Below, piece after piece: positions 20,101 to 24,924 of a DNA stretch of 32,792 nucleotides. Under the pieces are notes generated by a model. That model was not told the DNA's origin. It saw only the letters and a list, made by a program, of their open reading frames with translations, and did not search any database. Source of the stretch: Clostridia bacterium (GTDB lineage: Bacteria > Bacillota > Clostridia > Christensenellales > CAG-314); NCBI GenBank assembly GCA_017407305.1, contig JAFQWS010000040.1, positions 1 through 32,792 on the forward strand. Direction: 5' to 3'. The translations under genes were made by a program, and so were the position numbers. Every line of letters begins with the position of its first letter. The first letter of the stretch is position 1.

Positions 20101-20559
20101 GGAACGTTTGACACTCCTCAGACCAACACAAACCGTGTCACTTATACTTTGTTGGGTTGCACTTTGTACAATGGAGACGGCACGACGTTGATAAGATATG
20201 CCCCCGGCAGTACTGCAGAAACGTTTACGGTACCTTCCACAGTGCGAGTTGTTGGCTCTTACGCCTTTGATGGAGTAACTCTTACCACGTTGACCTTCGA
20301 AGCCAACACAATGTTGTTCTTGTCCAGCAATGCTTTCAGAACGACAACAATTCAAAACTACCTATTCCAAGGAACGACAGCCCCCATTTTGGCAGGGGAA
20401 GACGTATTTTATATGTATCGTTCCATCAACATAAATGCAAGTCCCTCTGCCTACACTTACACAACTGCCTATTCAATCACGGTGGAAAGTGCAACGGCAT
20501 ACAACGCATTTATGAACAGTCCTTATTGGAGCATCCTTGCACCCATTATGGATTACTAA
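11143..20559 (+). CDS. Giant secreted BspA-type leucine-rich-repeat protein (3138 aa) with SipW signal
   Basis: The N-terminus has a helix ending in TVFAWF (cut predicted after Ala39), so export should depend on the adjacent peptidase. Residues ~45-255 form a TasA-like beta domain. Residues ~280-500 look like a parallel beta-helix (NIDLNGHTLEIAG followed by short strands). From ~640 to the end run dozens of ~23-residue BspA/LRR_5 repeats of the type IGDNAFKNVTI or IGAGAFYQA. These are interrupted by longer units with a common core, h-x-LP-x-x-x-x-x-x-F-x-G, near nucleotides 14390, 15128, 16892, 17711 and 19177. A second BspA head starts near 19790, and the tail is the usual BspA ending. There is no LPxTG motif, choline-binding repeat or C-terminal membrane helix. 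The ATG overlaps the peptidase stop by 8 nt. Adhesion or matrix scaffolding is inferred. Confidence 0.9.
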   Translation: MNKQNQFKSSYARLKGVKGLTTYTLLLLVLVLITFTVFAWFTATVTPFDGTVSMASISANVVLFDDELDTNNYLRVLGQQSSFTTDTTASMYNYGTYPVNGSNTYMTNYLQITNTCELDLKAYVKYLFTYDVGADDSFFDYYYFLITDITDEVLGYSDSVDQVAESEQGLAMLTLYNQAYSETFASNVERVSSIYDSEDKKVMSDLRRNSQICPEIISMDETRYFRIDFCCYDMPSTSVDGVEFSFSSLITLKQKDAPGNDGEDVDEGAEDLSSSEEFLRFISQASNGQTIRLATDIKVEASVTITSRLNIDLNGHTLEIAGDLVYETMSAGKCYLDASRVNNDYTYSQLLIGGNLTINMPNAEFKIIGIENADNIVLNYGTTRDEVAFTANCVRDTNVYSAVNQDSFLAGLVLENAHLVIMESSISSRVADVYLDSNTRLELTSGSSVANVYNVQGAHDVEIVNKGTIHQINLSTLQHSGSTSGDYYEIEIYNEDGTFTSKGENLSAAILLPSWSVGLYSASQNPSFGTPNTYVYTTVLDWYVRPTSNNSFTQNDIVRSGSSVDLVTFISKGEYRISLKDTDYVEETIHQYLTQYFLNVESEGVLAGDSVETITSLTIYTYDEVRLGNVATSGDYINDWEFMRTRMTSLSILNLAFAELANDEIPDGAFDGKTSLEIVTLPTSNYAPNGYAIGDNAFRGTSIKEINLSSLCTAIGTDAFKVGNELSVDQLDWLVINWTDTSAMSSSLLNALNVDRTVVFMRTSVYNAFRQTAERDSTWFYNVYEAYSVKVEDAVHDCIYYLTTVSGNTVKVVYYSGAIWDGTVNSTINSNYNVVEIGQSAYYHAFRIDDKASSTVCNLSQQCTSIGADAFRNGNFASLNLGGATYVGDYAFEGASITTVSARTTVNVTYLGEYAFSNVLIGAIGSAQSVLDLSATGNSKLAFGQGAFENATIRNATLIFNNLENWQSSLISGATFSQVTLDLTGTTTISALSFVYTEEGENVAVFDATYQEQNNLYLYNCYNIQANALNGVQVNELGFGIVAGSFTTQAQVDAVSSMGDGESGILVNSQDYPTAVEKVIVHGWLPQEVSETATSNFKHFLGGANTSFALEIGQQHANAGSVWNYFVYDVEEDDHTVITNLTLDETVTSIGHRSFGNVEIQNTQLDLTAVESYDEYAFDTAVFPYLTDVIFSDTEVSARAFAYSTFTILQTLDLTTVNQIGAGAFYQAKFPALTRLDLSNTNTIGAQAFYQAEIGTSNLLIDATDVLNMGTNALGVIHQGLPSEDDANSGVVVGIGDQTTNLSACNYDANLFYNGQANMGFTYLTINGGLPQNASRAFAGFSVGDTTYQTIDVANTTSLPEYLFSSNRVGALNVGQLRYMTNVTLTSGGAVPAFGNEIYSYNANLGKFEALVQRPDNWNTNYFDYFTTMGSTQLSLGEATFGGILWNDTESGWWERFFTHVDALTATKMFAYGKFSNFSENTFALNINLGEQAFFNAEFSDLEKLIIVANEHNVTILDDVFANATMNNVQEIDVYTDGYTLTIGNQLFHGASLENLASIAVTTNTGVLTIGDNMFDGCTLPVTSATFTTGASWATIGDNVFANSSLGNLTTFTLTSGEGALTIDGYLFGEGANLSQLQTLTVTTAGGAVTLQGLINQAENLTSLLAINITTGSTEVAGINAGTLTISETAIVNVTQDVLSGLERILVQPSKGAIYVSSIADGITFNNAFDTLQLASSTYNTNATLTLESGVLYDSTATGLTQINFAVNSSNLIVNGTFQGSTLSGVQNITAQINSTGSLTLADGLFESCDLTALATCDLAGAYKVGNDLFKNATFGQVVNVDLRNVLQVGAHLFESSGNVTLGNVYVGINDASLKAHALQPQNHNYDCFYGLGDGTSANIFGTTARVTIANLVVDGELPTYNSAQMFGLTTTGGELNFTQLTITENCSQLPNAVFFEQAGQITISQINACISLENSTLRTTTISIGDNAFKNVTINGAGFFANLSDNITSIGASAFEGVTIQDTQKFNFVNLTTNGTAIGNGAFKGATLYTSEIEFRQGTTLGESAFEGATFNNAVTVTATSLVGIGARAFAQAELRANSSFDFTLTTTIGDELFSQALLRSGDTANSVAVNMVNVRQLGKHVFYNTDFVSTLTLGITTNTSGAYYASAEGGYTIFGGTTTIGTVEVVNAIPTTGVENAFGIESADTQGRLTINTVLISNAVKTLPDQLFAGATSRMKIGTLQLGDSVNVISEDFAIGQQCFYQVSFESFAIYFANDYTADTIIESYAFQGSILGNEANQNTTFATLLSQVTEIQANAFDGATAYFGGGDVTIVDASIRQNAFTNATLSNVGLITIENTTLETNAFNGAIISGPTASTFDLVITNGTTISESCFAGATLTRIGTISVDDSTIASKGFANVNASSATLLTLTNVGEIGSQAFYQANLASVATATITTADKLGDSAFEGANFERLTTLQIQDVPVIGTAVFTNATLTNLAQLSIVCDQSLLDSKATAIGDSAFANLTLTSLSTLTLVNYETIGNLAFYDTPMSEVTTFTLTLESGYVGRIGNKAFANVQLQNLTTNGLAFDGYQYIGNSTEDSYVFANAFKGGIDLDLTDARVIGKYSFASCQLGTVTMGNSTYATSGQYSWGGGHAIFTGIKDEDYSNSTIAFLDVVAPMPTSAQYVFGADIVEMDAPTYTTVRFGETVNTIPDYAFNAEFDTVTLNNPRPTVQIENLYLMYQPDYNNGDYFYLGNVSHAAKFMGADSMPTNWVFVHYTSMQTDGWTATATHTIFYLTTITRIYVPAGTVDDYEKSALGSYYCINNDVRSTLLGTTGNRTYTSWGSGTYFAFESANRDTVPTIANNGLQNKFNTLSTASDDWTFTILNGNEVALVSYEGTGDVTIPATITSGGTDYTVVEVLSSVLQGTTAEIVTIGANVRTIGVDGISSTIRQFNVDNNARFSASYYYQIDTTTGNGNNANTTTTFGTFDTPQTNTNRVTYTLLGCTLYNGDGTTLIRYAPGSTAETFTVPSTVRVVGSYAFDGVTLTTLTFEANTMLFLSSNAFRTTTIQNYLFQGTTAPILAGEDVFYMYRSININASPSAYTYTTAYSITVESATAYNAFMNSPYWSILAPIMDY

Positions 20560-20575
20560 AACAAAAATTTTTGGC

Positions 20576-20613
20576 GAGTGATGCGTCTTGAACGCAATCA
20601 AGACGCATCACTC
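20576..20613 (+). other. 16-bp perfect hairpin after the giant gene
   Basis: GAGTGATGCGTCTTGA (20576-20591) pairs fully with TCAAGACGCATCACTC (20598-20613) across the loop ACGCAA. No T-tract follows, so it is not a standard intrinsic terminator. An mRNA-stabilising or processing element between the giant gene and the next one is plausible. Confidence 0.7.
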
Positions 20614-20626
20614 CAAAGAACGTTTA

Positions 20627-20669
20627 CCATACGCGTTGCAAAACGCAAAAAACTTTGCAACACGCGTGG
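20627..20669 (+). other. Second hairpin in the same gap
   Basis: CCATACGCGTTGCAAA (20627-20642) pairs with TTTGCAACACGCGTGG (20654-20669) with two 2-nt bulges. The loop again begins with ACGCAA, as in the hairpin 14 bases upstream. It lacks a T-tract. It lies ~50 nt before the next start codon. Confidence 0.6.
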
Positions 20670-20717
20670 CAAATACAAAACAAAAAATTTGTCAAAAAAA
20701 GGCAAACGGAAGTTCAA

Positions 20718-21725
20718 ATGGCAAAGAAAAAAGACTCAAAACTTAATATAAGCGAGCAAGAGCTTTCCGAAGGCAATTTGGCGCTCAACGACAAGTTGGA
20801 AGAGGCAGCCAAGGCAAAGTTGTCTGAAGTTCAAGAAAGGTTGCCCGACGAAATTTCCGTAAAGGACTACGAAAAGTTTATTCAAAGTCTCATTGACAAA
20901 AAGGAAATCACAGGCACAAGCACCGTCAGTGTCACCCACACAGCGCAAAAAAATGCCGAACTCAGCATCAATCGTCGAATGAAAGCAAAAGTGGTGGCAA
21001 CCACAGCCGTATTTTTGATTATGCTTATGTTCATTGCATACTTGTTGGCATTGTTGTTGCTTTCCATGGGTAACTTCTCGGTAGAGGTGGACACCATGAA
21101 TCCCGAATGGGCATTGTCCTTGTCCAAAGACAGCAACTTTTCCGATCCGTCCAACTCATTGCAGGCCGAACCACTTCGCGAAATGCGCGACATGGCGTTT
21201 AACGAGGTGTTGCAAGTTCCCGACCAGTCAGCGCTGTTAGACACGCTGAAAGACCTTCAAAACAAGTCCACTCAGACGGAAGAGGACGAGTTTATGCTCA
21301 ACACTTTTTACGTACGCAACGACAGTCCCGTTGACGTCAACTATTGTTGGGAATTGCTTGTCACAGAAGAAACGAAAGACCTTGGCAAAGCAGTGCGCAT
21401 TTTGGTCATCAAAAACGCCTATTTGGGCGAAGAGGGCTGTGAGTATTGGTTTTTTGCCAAAGCCAACCCGGACGGCACACAACCATTTGTTGTGGAAGAA
21501 AGCCGAGTGGGAGGCAACAGTTATTTCCTTTCAGCCGAGACAATCAACTTCCAAAGTGACGCCATAGTTGCCAGCATTACCGAAAACATAATGCAAGATG
21601 GCGCCGTTGACGTTTACACGGTTATTTTGTGGATTGAGGGAAGTGACGTCGATTGTGACCAATCACGATTGGGAGGCACCTTGGCAGTGGCAATGAAACT
21701 GACCATCTTAAATCAAGCCGACTGA
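20718..21725 (+). CDS. Membrane-tethered member of the SipW-substrate family
   Basis: This 335-residue protein starts at the ATG at 20718; an in-frame TTG at 20655 falls inside a hairpin and is unlikely. Unlike its neighbours it has a ~90-residue charged cytoplasmic N-terminus and a single transmembrane helix (about 92-116, FLIMLMFIAYLLALLLL) that does not end in A-W-F. The outer domain still carries the family's C-terminal motif as VILWIEGSDVDCDQ. A natural reading is an uncleaved, membrane-anchored relative that could hold the fibre to the cell or act as its assembly platform (inference). No good ribosome binding site is visible beyond a weak ACGGAAG. The stop is TGA. Confidence 0.75.
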   Translation: MAKKKDSKLNISEQELSEGNLALNDKLEEAAKAKLSEVQERLPDEISVKDYEKFIQSLIDKKEITGTSTVSVTHTAQKNAELSINRRMKAKVVATTAVFLIMLMFIAYLLALLLLSMGNFSVEVDTMNPEWALSLSKDSNFSDPSNSLQAEPLREMRDMAFNEVLQVPDQSALLDTLKDLQNKSTQTEEDEFMLNTFYVRNDSPVDVNYCWELLVTEETKDLGKAVRILVIKNAYLGEEGCEYWFFAKANPDGTQPFVVEESRVGGNSYFLSAETINFQSDAIVASITENIMQDGAVDVYTVILWIEGSDVDCDQSRLGGTLAVAMKLTILNQAD

Positions 21726-21834
21726 TAAAAAAAACAAAGGTATCACGCAAAGACAAAAAACAAAGATAACTCATTCTATTTTTGAATTTTGCTCTTTGCT
21801 CAAAATACTAAAAAAATAAAAAGTTTCAAAATTT

Positions 21835-21840
21835 AGGAGG
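21835..21840 (+). promoter_or_regulatory. Consensus ribosome binding site of the candidate major subunit
   Basis: A perfect AGGAGG lies nine bases before the ATG at 21850. It is the best-matched site in the fibre region. The 120-bp gap in front of it may hold a weak promoter (TTGAAT at 21782-21787 with TACTAA at 21806-21811), which I rate as uncertain. Confidence 0.7.
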
Positions 21841-21849
21841 AAACAAAAA

Positions 21850-22686
21850 ATGAAAAACAGCAAAAGCAAAGTTTTGATGACGTCCGTCATTATGTTGGTC
21901 GTTGCAGTTATGGCATTGACCACAGCAACCTACGCATGGTTCATCTCTGCAGACTCTGCAAGCGTAACTGATATCACAATGCAAGCCGCATCCGCAAGCG
22001 GTATTCGTTTCTCTGCAGACAACGGCACAACTTGGAAAAACTACTTGGTAGTTGGTGAAGCAAGTGACAATGCTACTCCCGACATTGAGATTGAAATTCC
22101 TAGTGATGGTTACAATCCTACGTCCACAAACGCAGTGTTGAATAGTGGAGCATTTAGTTTTTTCTATGCACATAGCTACGAAGACGGTTTCGTTGTTGTC
22201 GAAGAAGATCCAGCAAACTTTATCCATCTTGCATTCAAAATTAGATTGGATGGCGACTCTGCAACAACACAACATCTTTGGTTGACAAGTGACTCTGCAA
22301 TTACATCTAATGGTTCTTTGGATTCTATTCTTAGAGTTGCATTTGTTTACAACAATACAGTCAAAGTATGGCAACCCAACCAAGAACAAGCAAATACATA
22401 CAAACCTCTTGTCACTGAAAAAGAAAGTGTTCAATTGCCCGTAAGCTCCATTATCACAGATACAGACGTTATTGGCGACGAAATTGGTAGTAACCACCTT
22501 GTTGGCGGAGCAGCAAATTTGCCTGTTTTTGACTTCGCAAACCCCCAAGGAACTTCAGTAGAATATGACGTAGAAATCTACATCTGGCTTGAAGGTCAAG
22601 ATCCAGACTGCACCAACGCAGTTGCAAGCCAAAACATCACGGCAAATCTTGTCTTCACATTTATTGATCCCACAAACAACGGCTAA
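21850..22686 (+). CDS. SipW-dependent secreted protein, candidate major fibre subunit
   Basis: This 278-residue protein has a textbook SipW signal: KNSKSK, a hydrophobic helix, then TTATYAWF with the cut after Ala29. The mature part has the family's middle motif (ILRVAFVYN, then VWQPNQE) and the C-terminal IYIWLEGQDPDCTNAV with a last alternating strand. It is the shortest of the large paralogues and has few insertions. It has the strongest ribosome binding site of the set and non-coding gaps on both sides (124 bp and 184 bp), the second with strong RNA structure. These traits fit a highly expressed major subunit; this is inference. Two cysteine-poor beta domains would be compatible with TasA-like polymerisation. 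Confidence 0.83.
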   Translation: MKNSKSKVLMTSVIMLVVAVMALTTATYAWFISADSASVTDITMQAASASGIRFSADNGTTWKNYLVVGEASDNATPDIEIEIPSDGYNPTSTNAVLNSGAFSFFYAHSYEDGFVVVEEDPANFIHLAFKIRLDGDSATTQHLWLTSDSAITSNGSLDSILRVAFVYNNTVKVWQPNQEQANTYKPLVTEKESVQLPVSSIITDTDVIGDEIGSNHLVGGAANLPVFDFANPQGTSVEYDVEIYIWLEGQDPDCTNAVASQNITANLVFTFIDPTNNG

Positions 22687-22709
22687 CAACAATTAACTAA
22701 TCTTACTTA

Positions 22710-22722
22710 GGGCTTTTTGCCC
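22710..22722 (+). other. Small GGGC/GCCC hairpin
   Basis: GGGC, a TTTTT loop and GCCC form a short stem just after the candidate major subunit gene and upstream of the larger switch-like structure. It is too short to count as a terminator by itself. Confidence 0.4.
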
Positions 22723-22727
22723 AGTTC

Positions 22728-22799
22728 CTTTGAGAACAAAAATTTTCTAAATTTTGACCAAAATAGACTGTTCTCAAAGATTCGTCTTTGAGAACAGTC
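22728..22799 (+). promoter_or_regulatory. Switch-like RNA element: one strand with two possible partners
   Basis: The 11-mer CTTTGAGAACA occurs twice, at 22728-22738 and 22786-22796. Between them lies its exact complement TGTTCTCAAAG at 22769-22779. The complement can therefore pair with either copy. The downstream pairing extends to a perfect 15-bp stem, GACTGTTCTCAAAGA (22766-22780) with TCTTTGAGAACAGTC (22785-22799), on a TTCG loop. No T-tract follows. It sits between two fibre genes and could set their relative expression by processing, stability or attenuation (inference). Confidence 0.65.
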
Positions 22800-22870
22800 G
22801 CAAGGTTGTATTTGCAAGAATGAGTGCAAAGTTTGCCTTTTTGGTCACGTCAATTTTGGTACAAGAAACA

Positions 22871-24112
22871 ATGACTCACGAAAAAGTGCAACTTGCCAAA
22901 AGCAAATTGTTGCTTTCCATCTTGTCTGTGGCAATCACCCTTGTGATGCTCACAACCTCTACCTATGCATGGTTTGTCACCGAACAAAGTGCCACCATGT
23001 CGCAAATGCAGGTAACGGCAGACATTGATGCAACAATCACCTTTACGGCAGGAGACGTTGACCTTGACGGCAACGTAATTTGGACAACGTCCGCCTTCAA
23101 CACAATCACCACCGATAATTTGCGCAACGCACAAACCAACAACAGCATTCCCCAAGGGACGGTTGGCAATCTTTCTTGTGCAGGAAACCTTGTCTATGGC
23201 TCTTATGGTTGGCAACTCGGTTTGTATTCAGCAGACTGTCGTGGTGGTCAATTTCAGTCAACTTTGACGTCACAACTTGTATCCGAGCCCAATTACTTTG
23301 CGTCCGACTTAAATTTTTATGCCTTTGATTTGTATGCTCACACAGAGCTTGAAACAACCTTGTGCATAAAACAATCCAGCATAGTTTACGCAATTGATCA
23401 CGCAACTTCATCCCAATTTGACATGTCCAACGCAGTGCGCGTTGCCTTTGTCTACTTTGGAACGTTTGACGCACACCATCGTGACGTGGCTTTTCAAACT
23501 GCACGCAGTGCGTCAATGAACGACAGTTGTCAAGTGGTCGTGTGGGAACCCAACGCACTTTCCCACAATCAAGACAACCCCATCCCTGATGGTGCTTTGC
23601 AACCCTATTGTGCAGTTGCAGGTGCATCAAACCAACCTTTCGACTCAACAACACCAGGACAATTTCTTCGTCAAATGGTGCCCGGTCAAAACTTCGTGTA
23701 CACAGCCACCAATTTTATTGGCGACGTTCCCTTGTTTGACGTGACTCCCGGCGTTTCAAAACTTCGCGTTTATTTGTGGTTGGAAGGTCAAGACGGAGAC
23801 TGCACCGACCAATCGGCCGGTTGCACCGTATGTGCTGACTTGGTTATTGGCATTTTAGATATGCAAGAAGAAGACCTTTCAGTCGGCACCATCAACTTTG
23901 GCACAGTTTCCGGCTGTGAACAAATGGGATCTCCCTTGGCAAGCAAAGTATTTACCACTTTGCCCAAAACAGCACAAGATTTTACACAATACGTACAGGC
24001 TGTGGAAGGCTATACCTTTGTCGGCTGGTACAGTGATTCCAATGGACAAACCCCTTTCAACGGCAACGTGGAATACAATTCCACCCTTTATGCCAAGTTT
24101 GAATTGGCCTAA
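22871..24112 (+). CDS. SipW-dependent secreted protein with C-terminal InlB-type repeat
   Basis: The protein is 413 residues if started at the ATG at 22871. This start gives the same signal layout as the upstream paralogue: a basic stretch, a helix, then TTSTYAWF with the cut after Ala33. An in-frame ATG at 22820 would add 17 residues, and neither start has a clear ribosome binding site. The mature part shows AVRVAFVYF and VVVWEPNA in the middle and VYLWLEGQDGDCTDQ towards the end. The last ~70 residues differ from the paralogues and finish with GYTFVGWYSDSNGQTPF and LYAKFE, a Listeria-Bacteroides (InlB B-type) repeat that often mediates surface interactions. It may be a tip or accessory subunit (inference). 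Confidence 0.8.
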   Translation: MTHEKVQLAKSKLLLSILSVAITLVMLTTSTYAWFVTEQSATMSQMQVTADIDATITFTAGDVDLDGNVIWTTSAFNTITTDNLRNAQTNNSIPQGTVGNLSCAGNLVYGSYGWQLGLYSADCRGGQFQSTLTSQLVSEPNYFASDLNFYAFDLYAHTELETTLCIKQSSIVYAIDHATSSQFDMSNAVRVAFVYFGTFDAHHRDVAFQTARSASMNDSCQVVVWEPNALSHNQDNPIPDGALQPYCAVAGASNQPFDSTTPGQFLRQMVPGQNFVYTATNFIGDVPLFDVTPGVSKLRVYLWLEGQDGDCTDQSAGCTVCADLVIGILDMQEEDLSVGTINFGTVSGCEQMGSPLASKVFTTLPKTAQDFTQYVQAVEGYTFVGWYSDSNGQTPFNGNVEYNSTLYAKFELA

Positions 24113-24138
24113 GTCCACCAAATTTTTACAAAACACTA

Positions 24139-24168
24139 TTTACAAACATTCACAAAATGGGTTATATT
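24139..24168 (+). promoter_or_regulatory. Promoter of the second SipW / McrB-like operon
   Basis: TTTACA (24139-24144) and TATATT (24163-24168, running into TATAAA) are separated by 18 bp in an AT-rich gap. GAGGAG at 24192-24197 precedes the ATG at 24203 by five bases. Confidence 0.6.
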
Positions 24169-24202
24169 ATAAAATAACGTTTCAATTTTGTGAGGAGCAG
24201 GT

Positions 24203-24904
24203 ATGAAAGTATTGAAAAAAATAGGTTCCGTCCTTTTGGACGTCCTTATCGTTTTAGTTATGATTGTTGCACTCATCGTCATCGTCAACAGCGTCACAGC
24301 ACGCACCAACGACGGCGTTGGCAACGTATTCGGCGTGACGGTCTTTTCCGTTCAATCCGACTCAATGTCCGGCACCTTTGAAGAAGGCGACGTCATTTTG
24401 GGAAAAGCCTATGACAGAGATGATTACCAATTGAAAGTGGGCGACGTCATCACCTTTTGGTCTTATACAGACGATGGTCGTGTAATCAACACACACAGAA
24501 TCATTTCCATCGTTTCTGAAGGTGTTTATCAAACGCAAGGTGATGCAGAAGAATCTCCCGACGCACGCACCGTTTCCACCGTGCAAATCATTGCCTGCTA
24601 CGAATATGACCAACAAAACGACAAAGATGGCATCATCGTTTTGCCCGCTTTGGGACTTATCATTGACTTTTTGAAAGCCCCTGCAGGCTTTATCATCTTT
24701 ATTATTCTTCCCTTGCTTGCCTTGACTGCTTACGAAGCATACAACTTTGCAAAAAATCTCTCTGCATACAGAAAGGAAAAGAGAGAACTTCTTGCGCAAA
24801 AACAAGCAAAAGACCAATTTGACAGTCTTACCGAAGAACAAAAACAAGAGTTATTCAAAAAATATCTCGAACAAAAAAACAATCAAGAAAACAAGCAAGA
24901 TTAA
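24203..24904 (+). CDS. sipW: SipW-type (Ser/His) signal peptidase I, copy 2
   Basis: This 233-residue peptidase is of the same Ser/His class as the copy at 10542 but clearly divergent. It has a first helix (about 10-30), the serine box SVQSDSMSGTFEEGD (Ser54), the histidine box INTHRIISI (His98), TQGDAEESPD as aspartate box, a C-terminal helix (about 150-180) and a strongly charged Lys/Glu/Gln tail likely to form a cytoplasmic coiled coil. It could process the three substrates just upstream, or be specialised for one. It starts its own transcript. The next gene, the McrB-like ATPase, begins 20 nt after its stop with an own ribosome binding site, so peptidase and ATPase are very likely made from one mRNA. 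Confidence 0.92.
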   Translation: MKVLKKIGSVLLDVLIVLVMIVALIVIVNSVTARTNDGVGNVFGVTVFSVQSDSMSGTFEEGDVILGKAYDRDDYQLKVGDVITFWSYTDDGRVINTHRIISIVSEGVYQTQGDAEESPDARTVSTVQIIACYEYDQQNDKDGIIVLPALGLIIDFLKAPAGFIIFIILPLLALTAYEAYNFAKNLSAYRKEKRELLAQKQAKDQFDSLTEEQKQELFKKYLEQKNNQENKQD

Positions 24905-24924
24905 CTTGTTACTAGGAGCAAAAA

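Noticed and set aside
20655..20717. Extending the membrane-tethered paralogue to a TTG at 20655
   Set aside because: The TTG lies in the right arm of a hairpin and has no ribosome binding site; the ATG at 20718 is preferred.
22766..22799. Intrinsic terminator after the candidate major subunit gene
   Set aside because: The 15-bp UUCG stem is strong, but GCAAGG follows it instead of a T-tract.
22754..22870. Extending the InlB-repeat subunit upstream to a TTG at 22754
   Set aside because: The extension would translate through the perfect hairpin and would put extra residues before a complete SipW-type signal peptide. The ATG at 22871 matches the paralogues.
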